From NCBI GenBank assembly GCA_947650365.1, contig OX393555.1:12042340-12106339 (forward strand): a stretch of DNA of 64,000 nucleotides. The letters are read 5' to 3'. This DNA is from Chamaelirium japonicum. Lineage: Eukaryota; Streptophyta; Magnoliopsida; Liliales; Melanthiaceae. Each line of letters opens with the position of its first letter. The first letter of the stretch is position 1. Position numbers and translations under genes: made by a program. This document shows positions 20,797 through 32,113 of this stretch, piece after piece. The notes beneath the pieces are model-generated. The model saw nothing but the letters and a program-made list of their open reading frames with translations, did no database searches and had not been told where the DNA came from.

Positions 20797-22790
20797 AAAA
20801 TGGGCTCATTTTCTGGGAATTCCACCTCCTAGGAAAAGAACAATGCCTAAGAGATATGTCATCGAGGGATTTTTGATTGATTTCTATTGCAATTCTCACT
20901 AAGTAAGGATAATAAAAGAGAGGAATTTAATGTTTTCACTCAACCAAGAAGTAAAAAATTCTCACTATGCCATGTAGTGCATAACGTACTGAATCATTCA
21001 CTTATATATTGAAGATATCAATATATTGAAGATATCAGGGATGATGCCGATTTCGCCAAAGGGATGAAGACTTGAGGGTTATGGTGGAGCAACCTTGGAT
21101 GACCTAATGATAGGCAACCAAATATTTATAGACATCATTTTGTTGCACGAAAGTCAATTTAAAAAACCCGACGATCTAGACCTGATGCACCGAGTCTTTT
21201 CTAATGGGTTATATGGAGTAAGGCTAGAACCCTACGAAGGCATGCCCAACAACAAGCACATAAAATTCAACGCAACCACACAATAGTATGAACAATAGAA
21301 TATCACCATCAATCAAGGATATGGATTATCACTATCAAGAGATTACACAAGCAGTGGGGTGCCACTATTTGTCGGACCCCCACAAACCTTCTTTTTGATC
21401 CTCTCGGAACACCCACTATCATAGAGTAAAGATTCATCTGACGTACAGATACGAATATTTACCGGAGGATCAACAAGAGACAAAAACACCTACACCGAAG
21501 TAGAAGCCGAGGTAGACAAGTCAAGGAACCCGAATGAAGAATCGGAGAATGACCTAAACAAGATCCGGAGATAGACCTCTCCTTTATCTTCTTCACTTTT
21601 CCTTCCTTTTTCTCTTTTATTTCTTTGTTTCTTCTTGCTTTCTCTTCTCTCTTCATCACGTCCAACAAGAACCCTAGACCATATCTCCTTCTCGCTCTCT
21701 CTTCCACTAACTACAAGCATCTTCCCCTTCCCATTACATAGCATAGGGTTATGGTTAGTCGTTGTATGGTGATGGGAGACCCAAAACCGAAGTTAACAAT
21801 TAAGAACCCTTTGACCATGCCCCTGGGCGATCAGACGTTCGAAACTGGTGCCCAAGCAAAACCACTTATCTGTCCTATTCTGTCCAGGCCCTAGGCACCA
21901 GGGCGAACTTCGTGGCAGAGCTCCTATCAGCACCTCCCGGGCGCCTGGGCAAACTGTCTTTGACCTATGTGTTTTGCTTAGGCTTTTGCAAGCCACGACC
22001 CCAACAAATTGTTTCCTATCCTCCTCTTGAAGTAAGGCGTCAATGATTTGCCCATTGTGATTGCGGTTTGTGATACTTCATAATACTAACATAAATGGGA
22101 TGCCCAAATTGCTCTGAAAAGGTGTTCCGGCAAGGATGTGGTGAAAATTGGACATGTATCATTGTTTTTTAAACTCCTTCCTAAAATAAATTTTGGCAGC
22201 ATGACGATTAAGGCACTGATGACAACAAGGACATAACTGAGGCTCATCCTTAGCCTCCTCTTCCAGCCAGTGTTTTGAAAACCGGACCGGACCGGACGGT
22301 TCGACCGATTTGGACCGGAACCGGAACATGTTTCGGTTCAATCTTTGAATAATCCGGTTTGTTTGTTAACCTAGGAATCAAACCTTGTCATTGAAGAATT
22401 TAGTAAACATCTATATAAAAAAAAACATATTTTCATGCTGTTCAAACGGTTGAACCATCGGTTTGAATCAATTTGGACCGAACCGGATGACTTTTCGGTT
22501 CACCTTCCGGTCCAGTTTTGAAAACACTGGACACACTTTTGAGATTTGATCAGTGAATAATTGTCATTCTAAGCAGAATTACACACATATAAATTTTATG
22601 TCATTACCTAGAAAAGGAAAATAGACTTCTCACATAAATCATTTTAATTAATCCTTTGCGTATGTCTAGTAAGAGGCGGTGATGAGGCGGTGATGATCGA
22701 TGATATATTTTCCCAATTGAAATGGAAATATACATGCACATCCTGATGTGGCACTCAATCACGGTTGTCTGATGCAACCCGCCCCCAACC
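20797..22790. repeat. Tandem segmental duplication, copy 1
   Basis: Colinear with 22795-24760. Shared blocks include GGGAATTCCAMCTCCTAGGA, TTTGATTGATTTCTATTGCA, GGGTTATGGTGGAGCAACCT, ATGCCCAACAACAAGCACA, CACACAATAGTATGA, CCGAAGTAGAAGCCGAG, CCCATTAYATAGCATAGGG and GCATGACGATTAAGGC. It holds a MITE at 22267-22530 that copy 2 lacks. There is no long reading frame; the pattern could be two LTRs of a retroelement that lost its interior, but TG...CA ends were not found. Confidence 0.8.
22267..22530. mobile_element. MITE with CCAGTGTTTT ends
   Basis: Ends CCAGTGTTTTGAAAACCGG and, in reverse complement, CCAGTGTTTTCAAAACTGG. Subterminal GGACCGG / GGTTCAA motifs are inverted. It is present in the first copy of the 2-kb duplication only, so it arrived after the duplication or was lost from copy 2. 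It resembles hAT-type MITEs by terminus; no clear TSD was seen. Confidence 0.75.
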
Positions 22791-22794
22791 ATGG

Positions 22795-23205
22795 GCTCAT
22801 TTCCCGGGAATTCCAACTCCTAGGAAAAGGACGTACAGTCTTGGAGATGTGCCATATTAAGGATATTTGATTGATTTCTATTGCAATTCTCACTAATTAG
22901 GGATAATGAAAGAGAGGAATTTTATGTTTGCTCTCAGCAAAGAAGTAGAAACTTCTCATGTTTTATCTCATCAATTTTTCTTTTCTTTTATTTTATCATG
23001 AAATCTTCTCTCAAAATCATCGAACCAATGGCCCAAACGACTAATTAATATCTAATGAAATTAAAAATAAATTAATTGCTTAATAATGATAAAAATTTGA
23101 ATAGGATGGAACATGATAAACTTTGAGCAATACCATTGACACATCCTGAGAAAATCTAGTCTGTAAAGAGAAAAAAATTTATGCTCTACACAACACGTAC
23201 ATAAA

Positions 23206-23236
<31 letters not shown>

Positions 23237-24760
23237 ACCCACCCCCAGTTGTATGCGGTGTTGGTGGTCCTTAGGGGTGATTCACTATGCTATGTAGTGT
23301 ATGTTGTGCATAAGTAATGTAGTGAATCATTCACTTAGATATTTATATATTGAAGATATCAAGGGCATTGCTGAGTTCGCCAAAGGGATGAAGCTAGGAT
23401 CAAGGGTTATGGTGGAGCAACCTTAACCTAATGATAGGGAAAGAGATATTTATAGACATAATTAATATTGTGTTGCACAGAAGTCAATTTAAAGACCATG
23501 ATGCTCTAGACCCGATGCACTGAGTCTTACCAGATGTGTCGTGCTACAGATTAAGGATCGGAACCCTACGAAGATCATGCCCAACAACAAGCACAGAAAA
23601 TTCTAAGTAACCACACAATAGTATGACCAATAAAATATCACTGGCAATCAAGGATATGAATTATTACTATCAAGAGATTACGCAACCAGTGGGTCACAAT
23701 TTATCGGACTTCTACAAACTTTCCCTTTGATCCTCTCGGAACACTTGCACGCATAGAGTAGAGATTCACCCGACACAGAAATACATAGATTTATCGGAGG
23801 ATCAACAAGAGTTGAAAGCACCCACACCGAAGTAGAAGCCGAGATAGACAAACCAAGATACCCGGATGAAGAACCAGAGAACGACCGAAATGAGATCCGG
23901 AGATAGACCTCTCCTCTCTTTTCTTACTTCTTCATTTCTCTTCTTCTTCTTCCCTTCTTCTCCTCTTCTATCTCTCTTTCTTCCTCCTTTCTCTTATCTC
24001 TTCACGACGACCAACAAGAACCCCTAGACCAGATCTCCTTGTCACTCTCTCTAGCTTCCACTCCCTGCAAGCATCTTTCCCTTCCCATTATATAGCATAG
24101 GGTTATTGTTAGCCGCTGTATACCGATGGGAGACCCAAACCCGAAGTTAACAAGTCAAAATCTGGAGAAAACCCCAAGTAATCCTTCGGCCAAGGCCCTG
24201 GGTGCCCGAAATCGGCGCTCGAGCGAAATTGCTCGCTCCGTCCTGCTCTGTCCAGCCCCTGGGCACCCGGGTGAACCACTTATGACTTGTGTGTTTGCTT
24301 TAAGCTTTTGCAAGAGCCACAACCCCAACAAATTGTTTCCTATATATCCTCCTCTCGAAGTAAGGCGTTGATGATCTGCCCATGGCCGGTGATTGAGGTT
24401 TGCGATCCTTCGTAATACTAACATAAATAGGATGACAATAAACCTTGGATGATCTGTTATTTAGTTTTTAATTTTTCGGTGTCAAAACAATCCAAAACCG
24501 ATAAGGTGAAAATTAGACATGCATCATCCTGTTTTAAACTCCCTTCCTAAAATAATTTTGGTGAGCATGACGATTAAGGCGATGATGATAACAAGGACAT
24601 AACTGAAGCTTATCCTCGACCTCCATTTCCAGCAAAAACTTCTCAGATAAATCATTTTGATGATTATATATTTTCCCAATTGATTAATTATGTGTGTGGC
24701 ATCTAATCACGACCGTCTGATACAACCCAGATTCACACTCACTCTGACAAGCAAGCATTC
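22795..24760. repeat. Tandem segmental duplication, copy 2
   Basis: Second copy of the 20797-22790 block, beginning GGGCTCATTTCCCGGGAATTC. Compared with copy 1 it has an extra AT-rich stretch of about 0.3 kb (22980-23275) ending in a C run, and lacks the 22267 MITE. It ends around CGACCGTCTGATACAACCCA, which matches CACGGTTGTCTGATGCAACCC at the end of copy 1. Confidence 0.8.
23211..23236. repeat. Poly(C) tract of 26 bases
   Basis: An uninterrupted C run followed by CCCACCCACCCCC. Such runs are rare in plant DNA and prone to slippage and sequencing error; it lies in the part of copy 2 that copy 1 lacks. Confidence 0.9.
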
Positions 24761-25154
24761 GACCGTGATCAAATGCCACATCAGGATGTGCATACATCTC
24801 GATGTACCCATAGCAATATTTGCTATAAAATGTTAGTACTCATGCATATTCAATGCCTCGTGATCGATCGATGCTATTCTTGGCAATGTACGTCCTGACG
24901 TGGCATCCTATTATAGGCGTCTGATGCCTGGCGGTCGGGTGAGTTTGATTCACGGATCGTGTCACGATGGTGCCAAATCCGACGGTTGGGATTGCATTTC
25001 CCATGGTGATCATCTATAGGCCCAACCCACAGAAAGTTATTCACTCAAATAATTCAGAAAAAAATAGTATTTTTAATCATATCAAAATAATCAAGAAAAA
25101 CATATATTAATCTTATTATGCTTTCTTTCTTAACTAGGAATTAAACAATCCCCA
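24761..25154. other. No gene; 3' flank of the zinc-finger gene
   Basis: Non-coding. 24763-24800 (GACCGTGATCAAATGCCACA...) is the inverted counterpart of 22725-22765 (TGTGGCACTCAATCACGGTT), and TCCTGACGTGGCATCC near 24895 repeats the theme, so some inverted-repeat element may straddle this point. The MITE family is not resolved. Confidence 0.4.
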
Positions 25155-25736
25155 TCACAGCTTCAAGGTGAGGTCCAGGCTCCCAGATTCAACCTCTTCT
25201 CCTCCTTCGACTTGCCTCGCCGCCCCCATCCCCGGCTCGGTGATCGTCTCCTCCGACGACCGATCGATCTCCCCCACCCGATGAGGCTGCTCCACCACCT
25301 CAATGCTCGGTATCTCAATATAATCCACCGCTCGCGGAGGTTGCTCCGCCCTCCGGAACGCCTCCCAGTAGGCACAGTTCGGAGCCAGTGGCAGCATGGG
25401 CAGGAAGCCACGCGCGGCCGCATCACTCCCAGGCTGCTGCGAGCCGCGCTCCACCGTCCTACTGCCATGCCCGAGCGAGCCTGCGCTCGAATGGCGTGGC
25501 GCCAGGTTGCGGCGATGGCCCTCCATGAAGGCCTCGTGCTGCTGCCTCATCGTCTCGATCTCCCTCCGGTGCCTGGTCTGATGACCACCAAGTGCTTGCA
25601 GGGAAGGGAAGGCCTTATTACAGAAGGAGCATATGTGTCGCTCCTCGGCGGCGGCCCGAAGCCTCGGATCGTCACGAGCGTCGGCCATTGGAAAGAGGTT
25701 AAGGCTTGGGTTGGATCCATGGCGACCTTGGCTCAT
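25155..25736 (-). CDS. C2H2 zinc-finger repressor (Q-type finger with C-terminal EAR motif)
   Basis: A 193-residue intronless protein. A single C2H2 finger at 36-56 has C36, C39, H52 and H56 and the plant-specific helix motif FPSLQALGGHQTRH, which contacts DNA. The protein ends in LDLTLKL (187-193), a perfect LxLxL EAR repression motif that recruits TOPLESS-type co-repressors. The middle is low-complexity and probably disordered. The one-finger plus terminal EAR layout is that of small nuclear regulators such as the KNUCKLES/SUPERMAN/RABBIT EARS group that control flower and organ development; which of these it matches best needs a search. The start ATG fits a TATA box about 90-100 bp upstream on the minus strand. 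The coding DNA is GC-rich. Confidence 0.9.
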   Translation of the reverse strand: MSQGRHGSNPSLNLFPMADARDDPRLRAAAEERHICSFCNKAFPSLQALGGHQTRHRREIETMRQQHEAFMEGHRRNLAPRHSSAGSLGHGSRTVERGSQQPGSDAAARGFLPMLPLAPNCAYWEAFRRAEQPPRAVDYIEIPSIEVVEQPHRVGEIDRSSEETITEPGMGAARQVEGGEEVESGSLDLTLKL

Positions 25737-25823
25737 AGTGATGATGAGATCGAGGATGGGAGCAAGAGAGTGGAAGGAGTAGCAATGGAGGTTGAGTGGG
25801 TTTGTGAGGCCTAGGGTTAGGAG

Positions 25824-25833
25824 TACTTATAGG
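25824..25833 (-). promoter_or_regulatory. Putative TATA box of the zinc-finger gene
   Basis: On the minus strand the sequence reads CTCCTATAAGTACTCC, about 90-98 bp upstream of the ATG at 25736. That spacing would put the transcription start about 60-70 nt before the start codon. Confidence 0.55.
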
Positions 25834-26500
25834 AGGTTGGAGGGGCTTTCCATTTTAGTTATGCAAGGTGAGCAAATTAGGAAACAAGGTGGCACTATGT
25901 TAATGGGTGGTGATGAAAGGTTAGAGGACTTGGGTTTACTCTTTGTTAATCTCTTGAAGGGTTAGGGGGGAGGTTAAATGAAGCAGTGTGATGAGTTGTA
26001 ATATTCCATGAATGGTGGCTTATAGGCTTAGTACATTGTTTCCCCTTAAGACTTCAATGTACTCATCTTATACTGTTCTTATCTCTCCATGAGAATTTCA
26101 GGGAAACAAATTTTTATTTTTTTTGCAATTAAAAAACCAAACTTTCTATATATCATCCTCATCCACTCTCCATCCTCGCACTAGGTACCAATCCCAATGG
26201 GTTGCCCAGAGCAAGTAAGCCTGGATAGATAGGAGGGGAGAGCGATGGATCGATGGCTTGATTCCGTTAATGATCTTCAATAGCTTCCTTACATAATAGC
26301 TCTTCAAAAAGACGAGAGATCGATACAACTGGGGGAAAAACAAAGCTTCAAATCCAAATTACAATGGAGTGTACGTGAAGCTAGAACATGAGCCACCTGA
26401 TTGCAATCTCTTCAGACATATCAATGCATGTTCCCTGGTAGCGAACAACTGCAAGTATCTCCAACATTCCATAATAGCACTATGGATTTTCCTGGGAGGA
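25834..26500. other. Upstream flank of the zinc-finger gene; no gene
   Basis: AT-rich; short frames only. Promoter elements beyond the TATA box cannot be called from sequence alone. Confidence 0.5.
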
Positions 26501-26921
26501 GTACTGTCACATTTCAGAAATACATTGTTGATCTTAAGCTATATAAGCAGAGCTTGATACCTTCCAACATAGCTAAAGTTTCCGCTTCAAGTGGCGACTG
26601 AGCCTGGAGGGACATGCCGGCGAAACAAACCGATCTACCCCTCGTCTCACAAATAAACATGCCATAAGTTGAGCGGTCATTTGACAAAGAAGCATCGACA
26701 TTCAACTTCAGAAACCTTCGGGTGGCCTTTGCCATGTAGATTTGGTGCTATCGGTTCTCTATCCTCAATGATGCTCTTAATTACTTGCCGGTAGCCTAAC
26801 CTTACCGAAAAACATCCCGATGAGGCCCAAATCCAGCCCAAACAATCACTTTCACCACATGACCTATGTGATATTTTCAATTTGATTGATGATCGATTTT
26901 GGTGTTCAAGACGATCACTGA
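26501..26921 (-). pseudogene. LINE remnant, zf-RVT and RNase H-like part
   Basis: Minus-strand translation of 26514-26735 includes FLKLNVDASLS and SPLEAETLAMLEGIKLCLYS, the RNase H-like (RVT_3) domain at the C-terminus of plant L1-type LINE polyproteins. Upstream, 26677-26880 gives WIWASSGCFSVRLGYRQVIK, the zf-RVT linker segment. The frames are broken and short. The other part of the same remnant resumes at 27415 beyond the inserted CACTA element. Confidence 0.75.
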
Positions 26922-27414
26922 CACTACAAGAAAAAGGTTCTTTACCGACGAAAATTTCTATTTCCGTCGGTAATAATATAACTTTTACCGACGGTATATA
27001 TATAGCCGTCGGTAATATAATGTGCCGACGGAATATAATACCTATCGGTAATATATAAATTTAGTACCGACGGTATATATATAGCCGTCGGTAATATATA
27101 TATTATGACCGACGGTCTATACAGTAACCGTCGGTAAAATGCTTATATATTACCGACGGCCTATTATATATCGTCGGTAATAATATATTATATTTTTTTT
27201 AATTGTTTAAATATTACCGACGGCGTTAATATTACCGTCGGTATTAACTATTATTACCGACGGTAAGATTTGGTCCGTCGTATTGTTTTTCCGACACCGT
27301 TTTTTCCGACAGCAAGCGACGGAAATATCTTCCGTCGCTATAAATTATTACCGACGGAAATATACTATTACCGACGGATATTGTCCGTCGGTAATAACTG
27401 TTTTTTTTGTAGTG
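26922..27414. mobile_element. Non-autonomous CACTA (En/Spm-type) element
   Basis: Begins CACTACAAGAAAAA and ends TTTTTTTTGTAGTG, the CACTA terminal inverted repeat, and is flanked by TGA at 26919-26921 and 27415-27417, the 3-bp duplication typical of the superfamily. The 493 bp are filled with more than 20 copies of CCGACGG/CCGTCGG in both orientations, the subterminal repeats to which CACTA transposases bind. No coding capacity. It is inserted in a LINE remnant. Confidence 0.93.
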
Positions 27415-27760
27415 TGATAGTAGATTCCTGTTCCATCTTCCAATGGTCTGCATCATTTGGACTGAGTGTAATGCTAGCTTCATCATAAGAGCTAAGTTCA
27501 TGGTTTCGAAGTTACGAATTTCAAGACCTCCTCATCCTTTAATTGACCGTTGGAAATATCTCCAAGCTTTTGTATAGAGATGATGATTAATTTCTATCAT
27601 CAAATTAAGCCGCACCATAAGTCTTGCTCGGTGGCATTGAGGGCGTTAGCTATCCGGTTGGATAAAAAGAATGGTGGACATCAAATAAGGTGGAATGGAT
27701 GCAAGAGATGCTTTAATCAGTGTAGTCCTTCCTGTGTGCAATAGAAGTTTGGATTTCCAT
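27415..27760 (-). pseudogene. LINE remnant, C-terminal part of reverse transcriptase
   Basis: Minus-strand frames give GGLEIRNFETMNLALMMKLA (compare the family pattern GGLGIRNLxxMNxALLxKW) and, with stops, FLSNR and similar thumb-region pieces from 27750 downward. It is the upstream half of the LINE fragment at 26501-26921, split by the CACTA insertion. Confidence 0.7.
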
Positions 27761-27989
27761 CTTTTAAGGGATTAAGGTTTCAAATCAATTCACGAGTCTA
27801 TGGACACTGTTGACTTTTCTGATTTTGGGAGCCTGTGGACTTTTTTTGAGGAGTTCATAAACTCTAAAATCCTATTTTATTGACTTTTTTTTGTGAGCAT
27901 GCGTACTTTGTGGATTTTGAAATCCCAAAAAATACAAAGTTCGCAAGAAAGTTGAGACAAAATATTGTAGAGAAAGAAAATATAATGCT

Positions 27990-28379
27990 GTAGATGTGAG
28001 AATTGGCTCGCTATGCATCTCACAAAACAGTTACGAGTTTCGCTCAGGTGACCACAAGGCTTCACCTGGTGGAAACCCGGCCCTTTCGCATAAAAGCTCG
28101 AACCCCTCTGCCCAGTTTTGAGCCTGGGCGCCCATTAATGTGTGAAGTCTGAGTGAACTGAGCCCCGAAACCCCTCTCGCAAAAAAAACCCGAACCCCTC
28201 GATCTACCCAGTTTTGAGCCCGGGTGCCCACAGTGTGGAGTCCGAGCGAACTGAGCCCGGGCACCCACATTGTTGAGTCCAAGCAAAATATGCTTGCAGA
28301 CCCCATCTGGACCCTATTTCCCTTGGGCACCCACAAAGATGACCCGGGCAAAATTCCGCCAAACTACATAGTTTTACAA
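27990..28379. repeat. Repeated CCCGGGCACCC-type segment, possibly an LTR piece
   Basis: CCCAGTTTTGAGCCTGGGCG...TGAACTGAGCCC (about 28112-28166) and CCCAGTTTTGAGCCCGGGTG...CGAACTGAGCCC (about 28209-28257) are diverged tandem units of about 97 bp; a third partial unit follows. Similar GGCACCCGGG wording recurs at 21885-21950 and 24240-24280. Placed just before a copia fragment, it may be LTR or leader sequence. Confidence 0.4.
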
Positions 28380-29810
28380 AAGATCAGAAGTATTCTGTTA
28401 TTGAGGAAACAAAGACTCTGAAGTTGTTGAAGAAATTGGAGGATAAATTTATGACAAAGAGTATTGAAAATCAGCTCTATTTAAAGAAAAAGCTTTTCCA
28501 TTTCCAGTGCAAGGTTGACACCTTTGTGATAGATTATTTTAATCACTTCAACAAGATCTCACAGATCTATAGAATTTGGACATGAAGGTAGAAGATGAGG
28601 ACAAAGTATTGATTTTTCTAAACTCTTTTCCCAATACTTATGATCATCTATCTACTACTTTGCTATATGGGAAGAAGTTTGCTTTGCAGAGCAAGGAGTA
28701 TTGGATGAAGAAGATGAAGGCAATGACTCATCATCAGAGGCCTTGACCATCAGGTGTAGATCTGACAACAAGAAACCCGAAAAGCATAGAAAATCTCATT
28801 CGAAGTCAAAAGGAACACCGTTTGACATGAAGATTAATGCGAAGGATGAGTGCACCTATTGTCAGAACAAGGGCCATTAGAAGAAGGATTGTCCAATGTT
28901 GATGAATAAGGACAAAAAGAATGTGAAAGACAATGTTGTGAGATCTGAGGATGCTGATTCAAACATAGATCTTACGAGTTCATCTTTGATATATCGCTTA
29001 GACGAGTGGATTTTGGATTCGGGGTGTACTTACCACATGTGTTCTACTCGGAACTACTTTTCCACCTTTGAAGATTTGGATAGTGCAGTTTTCTTAATGG
29101 GTAATGATAATACCTGTAAAACAAAGGGCATAGGAAATATTCATTTGAAGTTGTATGATGGAGCAATTAGAGAATTATTAGATGTACGGTATGTACCGGA
29201 TATGAAGAAGAATCTTATCTCTTTAGGTGCTCTAGATTCGAAGGACTTTAAGGTTATACTTGGAGGTGGAGTCTTAAAGGTTGTGTCAGGATCGAGCACT
29301 CATTTTCATGAAAGGTATTCAAAAGAAGAATCTGTACTTCTTGGAGGAAAGTACAATCATTAGAGATATTACATCAATTGATATTGATTCCACCAAACTT
29401 TGGTAATGCACTTAGGGTATGCAAATGAAAAGACATTGTAAGATTTGGTAAAGTACGGCTTATACATGTTGAAGGAGCAAAGGCCAAAAAATTGAAATTT
29501 TATAAGAACTGCATACTGAGAAAGAAGATGAGAGTTTAATTTGGTACTATAGTTCATCAGACTCAGGGGACTTTTGACTACGTTAAGTTAACACAGATAT
29601 TTACGTACCGACTAAAGTTGCATCAATGGGAGGTAAGCATTGGTTTGTGTCGTTCATCGATGACTTCTCGAGAAGAATGTAGGTATGCCAGATGAAGCAC
29701 AAACATGAAGTTTTGTAGGTGTTTCTGAGTTAGAAGAAGATGACCGAGACTCAAACTATAGAAAGATAAAAGACTGAGATTCAATAATGGCGATGAATAT
29801 AAAATAGATC
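28380..29810 (+). pseudogene. Decayed Ty1/copia gag-protease fragment
   Basis: Plus-strand frames show copia gag (LKLLKKLEDKFMTKSIENQL, near 28420-28480), a zinc knuckle CTYCQNKGH followed by a stop and then KKDC (near 28850-28895), and the protease with active-site segment WILDSGCTYHMC and YVPDMKKNLISLGALDSKDF in the 155-residue frame 28896-29363. Past 29400 only broken pre-integrase/integrase pieces remain (ANEKTL, YGLYMLKEQ). No LTR was identified at either side. Dead and truncated; it is interrupted at its 3' side by the minisatellite. Confidence 0.8.
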
Positions 29811-29811
29811 C

Positions 29812-31108
29812 GTTTTTAAAACTATGTCATTGATGACATGCCTTCTATATGTCACTGGTGACATAGCTTCTATTTTGTTAATGATGACATAACTTCTATA
29901 TGTCATTGGTGACATAGCTCAAGCTTATATGTCACTGGTGACATAATATTTTTATATCACTAGAGAAGCTATGTCACCAGTGACATATAGAAGCTAAGAC
30001 ACTAGTGGTAAATAGAAATATATCATAGGTGATATATATAGAAGTTATATCATTATTGACATAATAGAAGCTATGTTATCAGTGACATAATAGAAGCTAT
30101 GTCACTAGTGCCATATATAACTATATCACCAGTGACAAAATAGATTTATGTCACCAGTGATATATAAGTTTGAGCTATGTCACTAGTGACATATAAGTTA
30201 AGTAATCATAGATATAATGGAAGTTATCTCATCAGTGACATAATAGAAGCATATCATCAGTGATATAATAGAAGCATGTCATTAGTGACATAATAGAAGC
30301 TATATCACCAGTGATATATAAAGTTATGTCATCAATGACATAATAGAACCTATGTTATCAGTGACATAATAGAAGTTATATCACTAGTGCAAGTATAAGT
30401 TATGTCACTAATGATATATAAGCTTAAGCTATGTCACCAGTGACATATAAAAGTTATCATTAGTGATATAATAAAAGCTATATCATTAGTGACTTAATAG
30501 AAGCTATATCATCAGTGGTATAATATAAGTTATGTCATCAGTGATATATAAAAGTTATGTCATTAGTGATATAATAGAAACTATATCATCAATAACATAA
30601 AAGAAATTATATTACTAGTGACATATAGAAGTTATATTACTAGTGACATAAGCTTGAGCTATATCACTGGTGATATATAGAAGTTTTTATCAGTGATATA
30701 ATAGTAGTAATATCATTAGTGACATAATAGAAGCTATACAATCAGTAATATAATAAAAGTTATGTCACCAGTGATATATAGAAGATATCTCATCAGTGAT
30801 ATAATAGAAGTTATATCATCAGTGATATATAAGCTTGAGTTATACCACTAGTAACATATTGAAGTTATAAAATTAGTAATATAATAAAAGCTATGTCATC
30901 AGTGACATAATAGAAGTTATGTCACCAGTGACATATAGAAGTTATGTCACTAGTAGCATATATAAGTTATGTCACGAGTGACATATAAGCTTGAGATATA
31001 TCACCAGTGATATATAAAAGTTATATCATCAATGACATAATAGAATCTATATCACCTATGATATATAGAAGTTATGTTATCATTAACATATAAGTTTGAG
31101 CTATGTCA
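29812..31108. repeat. Palindromic minisatellite, unit about 28-36 bp
   Basis: About 1.3 kb of diverged tandem units built around TATGTCACCAGTGACATA, an exact palindrome (half-site TATGTCAC, two spacer bases YR, GTGACATA), joined by TAGAAGCTATG / TAAGCTTGAGC linkers. I count roughly 40 cores, many degraded by single substitutions while keeping symmetry. No reading frame crosses it. It lies between the copia fragment and a possible LTR start at 31114. Confidence 0.9.
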
Positions 31109-31619
31109 TCTGTTGATGCGAGTTTAATCCATACGTAAATGCACCATATTTACTCCCCTAAATATATGCTTTCTTGCTCTCTTTCATACCATTATCAATG
31201 CACTTATGTGTGTTTACCTAACTTATTAGAAATCAAGCTATTATAAGGAAAATGATCCAAACAAAGCAAGTTATGAAGAACCAAAAAGAGAAAGATATTT
31301 TGTAGTTGACTTTGGATCTATTGTTGGATAAGAGGATATTATAAGAAGATCGAGTTTGTCAAGAGATTCGAAATAAGCCTAAGAATGCTTAATTATAATA
31401 ACTGAGCCAAAAGTTATGAGCAAAACAAGTCGACACCTCAGGATAAAATCAAACACATAGTGCAAGTCTGATTGATTGGGCCCGAAGTCCGATCGACCGA
31501 AACTGGACGTCCGAAACAATAACGTGAGGCTATTTTGTTACATCATATACTGTATATCTATTTTTTTAGCATAATTTATAAGCTCAAAGCCAACTAGGTA
31601 AGGTTGTGTTACCTGTGAG
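31109..31619. other. Unassigned; possible LTR start
   Basis: Begins TGTTGATGCGAGTTTAATCC, an LTR-like TG start, and carries GGGCCCGAAGTCCGATCGAC...GGACGTCCG. No matching second LTR was found in the window, so this remains a guess. Confidence 0.3.
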
Positions 31620-31718
31620 AAATGTTCTAGTCGGGCGGTGGGGGACCTTTTAGCGCCTAGGTCGTTTAAGCGGTGCCTAGGCGACACCTAGGCATTTTAC
31701 TTTTTTTTAATTATTTTG

Positions 31719-31778
<60 letters not shown>

Positions 31779-32113
31779 CTTACTATAAATTCAAGATTAT
31801 TCTAAATATTATTTTAAAGAACATGCATCATTTACATAACCATAAATTCAAGATTAACAAGAACAAAAGTAAGCATGATATTATCTCAGATAATATCATA
31901 ATATCTATAATTTTAGTATATTCCAAATCATAAATTTATGATTATCAATAATAGAATAACATCTATACACGTTCTACTCCCTAGGCCTGCCTAGGCGACC
32001 GTCTAGCCCTTCTGAGGGGCCTGGGCCACTTTTCTGCACCGCCTAGACTAGGCTAGGCGGTGGGGGGCCTTCTAGCGCGTAGGCGGCCACCTAGGTAACT
32101 TTTTAGAATACTG
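31620..32113. mobile_element. hAT-type MITE, family G copy 2 (inverted)
   Basis: The reverse complement matches 7246-7651: the end CAGTATTCTAAAAAG, CCTAGGCGG/CGCCTAGGC subterminal motifs, and the AT-rich core (TTTTGTTCTTGTTAATCTTG, GTTCTTTAAAATAAT). Flanks CCTGTGAG (31612-31619) and CTTGTGAG (32114-32121) form an 8-bp target duplication with one mismatch. A (TA)n run at 31723-31775 occupies the place where copy 1 has ATATATATATTATATAATAT, so this microsatellite grew inside the element. Confidence 0.8.

Noticed and set aside
25212-25814. 200-residue frame antisense to the zinc-finger gene
   Set aside because: Shadow of GC-rich coding DNA; the minus-strand frame has an intact finger and EAR motif.
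29812-31108. CRISPR-like look of regular palindromic repeats
   Set aside because: Plant nuclear context, diverged repeats, no unique equal-length spacers and no cas genes.
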